Translations under genes and position numbers: made by a program
Notes under the pieces: model-generated
What the model was told of the DNA's origin: nothing
The model's input: only the letters and a program-made list of their open reading frames with translations
Database searches by the model: none
NCBI GenBank assembly: GCA_958510825.1
Contig: OY294050.1
Location: 3,201,340-3,265,339 of the forward strand
Length of the DNA stretch: 64,000 nucleotides
Source of the DNA: Brachypterus glaber
Lineage: Eukaryota; Arthropoda; Insecta; Coleoptera; Kateretidae
Direction: 5' to 3'
In this document: positions 56,001 to 64,000 of the stretch, piece by piece
Layout: every line of letters begins with the position of its first letter
Numbering within the stretch: the first letter of the stretch is position 1

Positions 56001-56516
56001 CCCTCTGCCACAGACACCTTATTTATTAACGTTACTACAGACCCGGCGTAAAAATTACGCCTCCCTCTAAACAATTTAAAAGTCGAACAATTTTTTTTTA
56101 ATTTTGACTTATTTTTCGTTAAACGTGTTCTTTAAAGCTTTAATTATTTAATTATAAATGCAATAGAACATAATATCTAAATGAGTTATTTATATTATAT
56201 AATTTGTACTATAATGTTATTTTTTGTTAATTTTGACTTTTTAGGGAAATTTCTTTAAATAACTTAGCAGAAGAAAGAAAAAAAAATATTTATAAGATAA
56301 AATTAAAAATTTACTTGTACGTAATTGCAAAAACATTAATATTTTTTTTTGCAATTACGTACTTACAGACACGGCGTATTTTTTACACCGTCTAATTTTA
56401 AACGAACACGTGAAAAATTACTGTGGAACATACCAAACGCGGAAAGCGGAGTTGGAAGAAATCACATATTACATACTATCCAGACGTAAATTCTACGCCA
56501 TGTCTGTGGTAGAGGG
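56001..56516. mobile_element. piggyBac-like MITE with TTAA target duplication
   Basis: Left terminus CCCTCTGCCACAGACA and right terminus TGTCTGTGGTAGAGGG are inverted copies with one mismatch in 16. TTAA stands directly outside both ends (55997-56000 and 56517-56520). CCC termini with TTAA duplication are the hallmark of piggyBac elements. Subterminal phrases ACAGAC(C/A)CGGCGTA and ACGTAAATTCTACGCC are further repeats. 516 bp, no transposase, so it depends on another copy for movement. Confidence 0.9.
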
Positions 56517-56834
56517 TTAAAGATCATTTCTTACAATTATGTTACTTATTTCTAAATCTCCCTGTATTTTATGACATTTCAAGCTAGTGTATAACACAGG
56601 AAAGAATGAAAATGAATGGTTTAGATTTTTGTGCATATCATTTCAAATTTTGGCTATTTTCCTTAAATACTCAGTCCCTCAAAGGACGGTGTCCCCCTCC
56701 GCCCCCTGAATATTCGATTAATATTCGATTCAATAAAATTTAACCATGAAGAGCTGTAATAAATTTCTTTCAATAAAATTTACAGTGGTCAGTTATACAT
56801 CAAACTTTAGACATGTTATGGTCTTAAATTATAA
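56517..56834. other. unassigned spacer
   Basis: No feature recognised. Confidence 0.5.
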
Positions 56835-57161
56835 ATACCGGGTGACACAGATCCAATGTACACCCCCCTTAACTTCTGTATATGTAAAGATAAAATTTTA
56901 AAAATTGTAAATTTGCCACCTATAATGGACTTTTTCAATTCAAATTTGATATTCAAAATGTCACTTATGGGTATCAATATTTTCAGAAAAGTGTGCAGAT
57001 TCCAAAAACATAAGGCGGTAAAACCGAAAGTAGCAAAATGTCGTTTTATATGTCAAAAGTTGAGGCTCCTTAAGTCTATTATAGGTACCAAATTTCAAAA
57101 TTTTTGTCTTTACAAATACAGAAGTTAAGGGGGTGTACATTGGATCTGTGTCCCTCGGTAT
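56835..57161. mobile_element. 327-bp foldback with ATACCGGGTGACAC ends
   Basis: Left end ATACCGGGTGACACAGATCC, then AATGTACACCCCCCTTAACT. The right end TGTACATTGGATCTGTGTCC, then CTCGGTAT, is the inverted copy. Arms are about 65 bp; the inner part is diverged. A 90-codon frame across it is a by-product. Confidence 0.85.
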
Positions 57162-58494
57162 ACCTACATGAAAAATTTTCTGGTATGCAGTAAATAAAGT
57201 TTATTCTTACTTATTATTTAATAAACCTTTGCTTACTTGACTTTTTCACTTTATTTTCTATGCAAGGGAGCTATGGTCTCCTAAAAATGCACCATTTTTA
57301 AAGGGCTATAGTAGCTTTTGAAATTTCAAAACATGAAATTTCGCCGTCAAATGAGTTTTTCACAAAAACGGTTAATCCTACAGTATTACAACAAGAGTAC
57401 CTTTTTATGTATTTTGACCTAAAGAATCATGTTCCAATAATAACACGCCCCTGCTTAAAATAAGTAAATGAAAATAACCTATAAAGACGGGCCTTTTTAA
57501 AATTAGTTTACATGCAAAACTTTGTTGCTATATTGCAAAGGGCCCTTGAGTTATTAAATAAAATCCAAATTTTTTGGCCACTTTCAAAGGGGCTTAGCGA
57601 CGAATTTTTAAACCGATGTTTATGGGAACTTTTCGTCATATTTTATGATTTAGAATCCCCACTTAAAATGATTGACTCTATTTATATATGCTCCAATATA
57701 TGTATATGCTCCAATATAAATACTGAATTCTTGCTATTTAAAAAGTATTGTTCGTTTCAATCTTGGGAGCAACAAAGGGGCTCTATAAAAAGCAGTCTAT
57801 TTTCGTAGTTTTACTATCCAATTAAAATTTTTTATGCCCACCTAGGTGAACCTATATCATTTAAATGTCATAGCAAAATCCCAGCCATAATTTATATACT
57901 CTTAAAGATTTACATTTATATAAATAGAGTTAGAACTTCTTAAAATAATCTATAATGTTATATATCACTAACAGCTTAAAAATAAGCAGTGTTTATATTA
58001 CAAGTGTATATTTCAATCAAAGAATGTATATTCTGAGAAGAAATATCATTTCTGATACCAAATTAAATTACCCAATTATTTGAAATACTACGAATTTATT
58101 AACCTAATATTTAAATATTTTTCCTGTTTAAAAATAAATGGGGAAATATATATTTTCTAGTGTTGCAGATTTTTTTAAGCATACTTTTTAGGACTATTAA
58201 GACTGACTTCCCAAAGATATGGTACCTAAATATTCTGTACAAAAATTAACCACACTCTGTATCTAAATGTGATTCATTGAAGATACATGTAAAATTTGAC
58301 AGATTTTAGATGTGATTCCACAACTTTGCATCTAATGTTCATATAAAACTCTAAAATTACATGTTAAATTGTAAAATTCTACAACAAATCTAGTAAATTT
58401 TACATGATCTGGGTCATATTTACATGCAGAATCTACTCAGGATAACATGTTTTTTTAACATGGTAATTGCCCAGCAAATTACCACAGTGTTTAA
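57162..58494. other. unassigned AT-rich sequence
   Basis: Two short phrases ATATATGCTCCAATATA repeat near 57690-57718. No gene recognised. Confidence 0.45.
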
Positions 58495-59030
58495 GGTAAA
58501 CTGAATATTCAGTTACAAATGGATAGGAAATCGAAAAAGTTATTATACTATACAATTGTACTTTACTTTTTTTTAGCAAAAATTAAAGTACATTTCTATA
58601 GGATCTTAACTTCATATCCATTTGTAACTGATTATTTAGTTATAAATGGATAGGAAGTTATGATCCTATACAAAAGTACTTTAATTTTTGTTAAAAACAC
58701 TATAGTTCGAAAGTCACGTACTTTAATATTTAAGGACGGACATGGAATGTTGCGTGTTTTTAACAAAATTTAAAGTACAATTGTATAGGATAATAACTTC
58801 CGATTTCCTATCCATTTGTAACTAGATATTCAGTTACAAACAGATAGGAAGTTATGATCCTATACAAAAGTACTTTAATTTTTGTTAAAAACACTATAGT
58901 TCGAAAGTCACGTACTTTAATATTTAAGGATGGACATGAAATGTTGCCTGTTAAAAAAATAAAGTACAATTGTATAGGATAATAATTTACGATTTTCTAT
59001 CCTTTTGTAAGTTAAAATTTGTAACTAATG
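58495..59030. mobile_element. relative of the hairpin-satellite element, diverged
   Basis: GTAAACTGAATATTCAGTTA, then CAAATGGATAGGAAAT, matches the left inner end of 50505-52012. About three hairpin units follow, with CCTATACAAAAG at 58665 and 58859 (period about 194 bp). Units are clearly diverged from one another and from the 187-bp array. The right end is degenerate. Confidence 0.8.
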
Positions 59031-59059
59031 GAAACAAAACAAAATAGTTTAATGTTACT

Positions 59060-59131
59060 CCGCGTTACATGGGGGGTGGGGGTCAAAAATGGCCATATTT
59101 TGCGTTACGTAATACTTGAACGCTCCCATAG
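59060..59131. mobile_element. half of a GGGAACG-family MITE
   Basis: GGGGGGTGGGGGTCAAAAAT, then TTTTGCGTTACGTAATACTT and GAACGCTCCC, is the right end of the family. The left end is degenerate (ACTCCGCGTTACATG). Confidence 0.75.
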
Positions 59132-59726
59132 CTGTGAATTTGACTCTATATTGTTTGAAGTTTCGAAAAGTCTAAAAGAAAAATTTTCAAGAATTTTCCG
59201 AAAATCCTGCGAAAACGGTTAATTAAATCATCCCTTATCCTTAAAATTAAATACAAAAAAGTAAATTATAAAGTTTAGAAAATTTAATAATTTGTTTAAA
59301 GTTAAATTTTTGGTTGCTATGTTTTAACTAATATAATCAAACTTTTGCACTTTGTAAGAAAGAAGAATTTCCACCAACTTTTTGATTTAATTAAAAATGT
59401 GGCAACTTTTGAAATTGGTGGGCGGAGAAGGGGGGTGGCGATCCTATAAACATGATGATCAAAGTTCTTTACTGTTGCACCTTTCTTTTGATATTCATCT
59501 TTTCATACCTGTCAGATTTTATGAGAAAAAATTACCTACTTGTTAAATAATCCAAGAAAAGTGTGTTAAAATATAATTCTGTAAAAATAATTATATTTAA
59601 TTATTTTTTTAATTCATAATAAAACATTAAACAACAAATTATAATTTATAACGAAATAGGAATTTTACAAAGAAAGCCTAAACTTCTTCTTTTTAATTAT
59701 TTTAATGAATTGGTATTAATATAATG
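59132..59726. other. unassigned AT-rich sequence
   Basis: No feature recognised. Confidence 0.5.
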
Positions 59727-59728
59727 TA

Positions 59729-60475
59729 AGGTGGGTGAGCCAATTACTGTCATGTTAAGACATTTTATTTTTTACTGCATTGACATTTATTTATAATCAC
59801 CTGAAACTTTATAAAGTAAATTTACTACATTAAACATAAACATATCTTTATTCTAATGGGTAAAAAATAAAGAAACTGCAGGAGCTTCAAATAAAATATT
59901 ATTTCTTTTTAAAAAAGATTGCATACTGACAACCCTCGTCCTAAATATTGCTAGGGTACGGGCACAAAAAATTAACAAACTAATAAGAAAATATTGTGGC
60001 ACAATACCAATTTTAGCTGTTTTTAGGTACAATTTGGGCACTTAAATAACAATTTGTCGTTTTAAGGAAGCGCCACGCAATTCAAACACTTATCGATTAC
60101 AATGTAATATCGGCCTGGCGATTCTTTTCAAACCCAAGAAAATACCTTTTCGCTTCTTTATTGAGTGAAACACAATGTGGGCCAAGAGAGTGCATGTTAG
60201 TGCCTACCTTATTTCGGTCTTGTCCTGCAATAATCGATGCTACCCAGCTTGCGACAGTCAATACAATTTTATAAGTTTTTATAGTGGAAGAGCAAGAAAC
60301 ACGAACTGCGTATTTGTGCACGCCACTATCAACTAGATACAGATATATCATATTTACAGACATCTTTTCGATATAACATATATACTGACAGTGCCATCTA
60401 TGACACAGAGGACGAACTAACGAGTTTAAGGGGGTGGCATTATTAGGAACATGACAATAACTGGCTCACACACCT
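59729..60475. mobile_element. TA-flanked 747-bp element with ~30-bp TIRs
   Basis: Left end AGGTGGGTGAGCCAATTACT, then GTCATGTT; right end AACATGACAATAACTGGCTC, then ACACACCT. TIRs of 28 bp differ at about four positions. TA flanks both sides (59727-59728 and 60476-60477), so it is a Tc1/mariner-type non-autonomous element. Unlike most elements here its interior is not palindromic and holds an 88-codon minus-strand frame (60363 to 60097). That frame has no recognised family and contains a donor-like AAG|GTAGGC at about codon 52. A captured genomic segment is possible. Confidence 0.8.
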
Positions 60476-60477
60476 TA

Positions 60478-60967
60478 TTTAAGGTAACTCCATACAGCGG
60501 CGGTTTTTTGACAACCTCAGCAGCAAGCTTCCGCTGGACGAGGAGATCCAACATGGATTAAGCAAAAACTTGTAGAACTATTTTAATAAAAAAAAAAATG
60601 TTGAATAAAAGCTATGGGAAATCAAAATAAAATCTAAAAAAAACGCGAGCAGGGAAATTTTAAACTTTGTTGGTAATTATCAGTTAGTTTGTTGAAATAA
60701 TCCTAAATATTTCTATGCAAAATAAAACCACAACGTACAGTGCATATTAAATAATCTGTTCTATTTTGAAAATGCTTTTCAACTACTTTCGGTTGATTAT
60801 AGCTACCCAACAATATTATCTATAATCGACAGTGCACTGATGGGTTTTATTATAGAACTTTATACACACTGGAATATTATTTTGTTCTAAATAAATTAGG
60901 AATTAAAATAATATTTTTTTGTGTAAATTTTTACGGTGTTACGTGTCCAATCTGTTAACTACAGTGG
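60478..60967. other. unassigned; second AGCGGCGGTTTTTTGACAA motif
   Basis: ACTCCATACAGCGGCGGTTT then TTTGACAA at 60487-60514 repeats the phrase at about 36233. The rest is unassigned. Confidence 0.45.
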
Positions 60968-62032
60968 GTGTCCAAAGTTCGGCCACTTTAACTTTTAAAC
61001 GACTTGAAATTTTAAACGTAAATAAAATGGTCGGTCTAAAGCCAAATTGAACTAAGCGCCAATTTTTTTGTTTCTATTGGTAGTCCATGGTGCAGATATT
61101 GATATCCTACGGTCTGCAATAAAAACCAAATTTTTGTAAAAAGTGGCGCTTAGTTCACTTTGGCTTTAGACCAACCAAATAATCCAAATAATTTTTTGTT
61201 ATGTATTTAATATGTGTGATATATTTTAAAACTTATTAAATCCCCTTTTAAATTTTATAATTTTATTTTTTTTTTTTTAGGGTGTTAAATTTTTATTTAT
61301 TGCTTTCCCATTTTAAAAATTTTAAAAATTTCGGAAAGCAAAAATTTTCAAAAATATGTTTTGCGTATTTTGCGTTTCACGACGTTTTATGTGGATATAT
61401 ATATATATATTTTGTTTTGTTAAAAAATGCGATTTTCTTATTTTTTTATTTTATTTTTATTTATGTGATTTAAAATTAATTTAAAATTACAATTTACGTT
61501 TATTTATTATTAAACAAAAAAAAATACTTTTTTGAGAAAAAAATCACATTTTTACACTTTTTTACCCCCTCATAAATAAAATAAATAAATAAAAATATAT
61601 GGTCGATTAAGAAAATTGTATTAGCTTTAAAATAATATGTTGCATTAAAAAAACATCCCCCTTGTCCCTTTACCTCCATTGTACCCTCTAAACATATCAA
61701 ATATATACCAAAATAATATTTGGGTTATGTAATTTGTTTGTATGTTTGTTTAACCTCGTACTATTCTACTTAATTAAGCATCCCCTAAGTCCAGGACTTG
61801 TGTGGGCTAGTAGTAGAGGGAACCACCGGCTTATACTGACTTTCGAACCAGTTTTTGTAGGGAGGCAAATCGGCGCCAGTGAGAATCGAACTCATGCTAG
61901 TTGGCTAGTAGACGTCATGTACAGACGCGGTAGACCACTACACCAATCCTCCCATAATTTACCTACGTGTTTTAAATTTCAAGTAGATATTTAAGCCGTT
62001 CAAAAGTTAAAGGGGTGGCGGACTTTTGACAC
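60968..62032. mobile_element. ~1.07-kb TIR element with nested SINE
   Basis: Left end GTGTCCAAAGTTCGGCCACT, then TTAACTTTTAAACG. The right end GTTCAAAAGTTAAAGGGGTG, then GCGGACTTTTGACAC, is the inverted copy with several mismatches. A second inverted pair lies inside on the left (GGTC.GTCTAAAGCCAAATTG, 61031; CACTTTGGCTTTAGACCAAC, 61157), probably another MITE. The SINE at 61748 interrupts the element. No transposase. Confidence 0.65.
61748..61954 (-). mobile_element. tRNA-derived SINE, copy 4
   Basis: Minus-strand head GGAGGATTGGTGTAGTGGTC with an A box, an anticodon-side segment, GTGAGTTCGATTCTCAC, then a shortened body (CAGTTAATTAATAATTG is deleted), and the 3' end GAGGTTAAAC followed by AAACATAC. 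It is inserted inside the TIR element 60968-62032. Confidence 0.88.
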
Positions 62033-62264
62033 GATATAATTCTCTATAAAAAAGTTCGATCCCTGACTGTATAGATTTTAGCCTCATGTGCTTAAACCGG
62101 TGATAATTTAATGGTACACTAGATACTATAATAGATAAGTAGTACTATACCTATATAGTACACTTCCGCATAACAGGTATGTAATTACGTTTTCCGGGAA
62201 CTTTGTCTTTAGTATAATACAGTAACTATTGTTACCACAACTTGAATGAAATTGGGTCTAACTT
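62033..62264. other. unassigned spacer
   Basis: No feature recognised. Confidence 0.5.
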
Positions 62265-62414
62265 AAGGCCTATCCAGAAGCTTGCATAAGAACATAAAAC
62301 ATAAGAATGCGATGCCGTGATTGGCTTACAAGATACATGGCGGCACATCAAGCCAATCACGGCATCGCATTGTTATGTGCTATGTTGTTATGCAAGTCTG
62401 TGGATATGCCCTTA
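62265..62414. mobile_element. 150-bp hairpin MITE with TAAGGCCTATCC ends
   Basis: Ends TAAGGCCTATCCAGAAGCTT and TGTGGATATGCCCTTA are imperfect inverted repeats. Inner arms GAATGCGATGCCGTGATTGG and CCAATCACGGCATCGCATT pair perfectly around a loop of about 22 bp (GATACATGGCGGCAC). TTA stands at both edges. Confidence 0.88.
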
Positions 62415-62982
62415 CCGGACCTTTCGAAATATAGATTTAAATGTATGCGGGACATCTGAACTACTAACGGTTAGTATGCTGTCTGCAATACCGACCATGG
62501 TTAAGGCGTTTGAATTACTAAGGGATCTGAAGAAGGGTTAGCGGTTTTTAAGCCAGTGTTTTTACTTTCTCATAAAAAAAGTATTGTGATAGAAAAAGAA
62601 ATATTTTTTGCCTGAATCATCTTATTTTTTCCTAAAACGTCGACAAAAATCAAAACCAGCAAAAAAATAAGTTTATCTGTTAGTCGGACTGTCTATCTGT
62701 TTTTATCCATGATAACTTAAGAATACTTTTAGCTAGATACTTGAAATTTGGTATGCAGATGTATTTTTGTATTATCGGTGGAGAGAGGTAAAAAGGGGGT
62801 TAAATTTTTGTGTTGACCTAGACTTTTTACATATATCATATAAGAACAAAAATTTAACACCTAAAACGTTAATAAAAATTATGTTATAACCATTTTTTTA
62901 CATGTATTATTAAATAATTATAATATGAATCTACAATTTTAATATTGTATATAATATAACGTTGTAATGTTTTACAATAATC
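62415..62982. other. unassigned AT-rich sequence
   Basis: Includes AGTTTATCTGTTAGTCGGAC and CTGTCTATCTG near 62670-62700, similar to the dispersed CTGTCTG motif. No gene. Confidence 0.45.
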
Positions 62983-62990
62983 GTAAAAAT

Positions 62991-63567
62991 GGCAGACTAA
63001 CATCTCTACTCTAAATTTCTCTACTCCCTAACATCCCTACTCCATAACATCCCTACTCCACAACAACTCTACTCCCTAACATCCCTACTCCATAACATCC
63101 CTACTCCACAACAACTCTACTCCGTAACATCTCTACTCCATAACATCTCTACTCCGTAACAACTCTACTCCACACTATAGACACTCGATTAGCCACTTGT
63201 CATGCTAAGTCACTGTCAAAAATGAATTCAGTTTATTAATTACTTACATATTAGTGCATGTTAAGAGTACGCGGTCATTGTTGCTTTTAGAATAATTCAT
63301 TTATGATTGTTCTAGATTTACATTAAAAGATAAACGTTTTCTAGGAAAAAAATAAAATAATCTAGAAGAAGAAGATTCTTTGTTCTTTGAACTGCTCATT
63401 TATTATTAAGTGGCTAATAAAGTGCATATAGTGTAGAGTAGAGTTGTTACGGAGTAGAGATGTTTTGGAGTAGAGATGTTACGGAGTAGAGTTGTTGTGG
63501 AGTAGGGATGTGATGGAGTAGGGATGTTAGGGAGTAGAGAAATTTAGAGTAGAGATGTTAGTCTGCC
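62991..63567. mobile_element. Foldback-type transposon with tandem-repeat arms and 8-bp TSD
   Basis: Termini GGCAGACTAACATCTCTACT and AGTAGAGATGTTAGTCTGCC. The perfect 8-bp direct repeat GTAAAAAT flanks it (62983-62990 and 63568-63575). Left arm (62991-63200) is a run of about ten 18-20-bp units of the type CATC(C/T)CTACTCC(A/C/G)TAA, alternating with CAACTCTACTCC. The right arm (about 63405-63567) carries the complementary units, fewer in number. The arms' inner ends also pair (TAGCCACTT and AAGTGGCTA). The middle of about 200 bp is AT-rich and non-coding. This matches the Foldback/Galileo architecture known from flies. Confidence 0.92.
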
Positions 63568-63575
63568 GTAAAAAT

Positions 63576-64000
63576 GGTACTACATATACAGGGTTATTCA
63601 CGGAAGTGGCCTATTAAACGTTTATGGAGAACCAATAACTTTAAAAGTCTGCTAATTTGCACTTTGGGGTTATTGAATATGGCCTATCGATTAAAAATAT
63701 TTTCATGCTTGTGCCACTTCCGGTTGTACCGGAAGTGGCACTTAACTTTGAGTTTTTAAATGGAACACCTCATATATTTTTTAATTTTTTAAATTTGCAT
63801 TAAATTTGCTTTATTTTGATGTATAATACTTCATGTCTATCTTCAGTAGTTTTTGAGTTATTCAAGTTTTTAGCGAAAAATAAGTAAATTCAATATAGCC
63901 ATTACTGATTTTTTTTAAATGGCACCGTACATTTTTTTTTATTTGGTTAAATAGAGAATTAAATTTGCTTTAAAATAAGTATAGGATACCCTATACCTAA
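63576..64000. other. possible start of another element; cut by window end
   Basis: TACATATACAGGGTTATTCA at 63580 is an ACAGGGT-type terminus. TGCCACTTCCGGT and ACCGGAAGTGGCA (63711-63739) form a short palindrome. The far end lies outside the window. Confidence 0.4.

Noticed and set aside
1..64000. Viral insertion or defence-type gene cluster
   Set aside because: No viral protein, nuclease, toxin or defence-type domain was recognised on either strand; the only catalytic motifs are the retrotransposon reverse transcriptases.

Overview
The window looks like nuclear, AT-rich, repeat-dominated DNA from an arthropod, most likely an insect. There are no bacterial-style genes: the longest open reading frames are remnants of non-LTR retrotransposons, and the rest is a dense patchwork of short DNA-transposon derivatives, foldback (palindromic) elements, tandem repeats and a tRNA-derived SINE. 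The reverse-transcriptase types (jockey-like and CR1-like), tRNA-headed SINE, TTAA-flanked piggyBac-like elements and the widespread insect repeat at 47199 all fit an insect. I cannot name the species.

Layout. 1-6046 is AT-rich with almost no structure apart from a 110-bp duplication, a possible LTR boundary and one foldback. 6138-11153 is a higher-order tandem array of four units of about 1.33 kb. Each unit is a dimer of two diverged half-units and carries two embedded miniature elements. 11154-13088 holds four foldback elements packed almost end to end. 13187-13692 repeats a T-tract-CAG-GTA motif. 14200-25370 is a mixture of MITE-like elements, microsatellites and a LINE tail. 25375-26764 is the best-preserved coding block, a 5'-truncated jockey-like reverse transcriptase on the minus strand. 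26830-38280 contains SINEs, a 588-bp near-perfect palindrome, inverted MITEs, a CR1-like LINE tail and a perfect 222-bp duplication. 38281-50504 is mostly unassigned AT-rich sequence with inverted element pairs and a TTAA-flanked element. 50505-52012 is a TIR element filled with a 187-bp hairpin satellite. 52605-53555 is a second CR1-like LINE copy. 55014-64000 is again MITE-rich and ends with a foldback element bearing a perfect 8-bp target duplication.

The only candidate for a host gene I can support is at 54541-55007 on the plus strand. It shows a GC-rich promoter-like block with CCAAT boxes and an E-box, a leader with two short upstream ORFs, an ATG in good context, a signal-peptide-like coding stretch of 32 codons, and a strong splice donor. 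If it is real, everything to its right in this window would be first-intron sequence. A second, much weaker candidate regulatory spot is a palindromic RFX-type X-box at 38267.

The elements do not form a pathway. The common theme is inverted-repeat DNA: more than twenty separate foldback or TIR structures, several of which have been tandemly amplified. Boundaries are by-eye alignments and are uncertain by a few bases unless a target duplication is stated.
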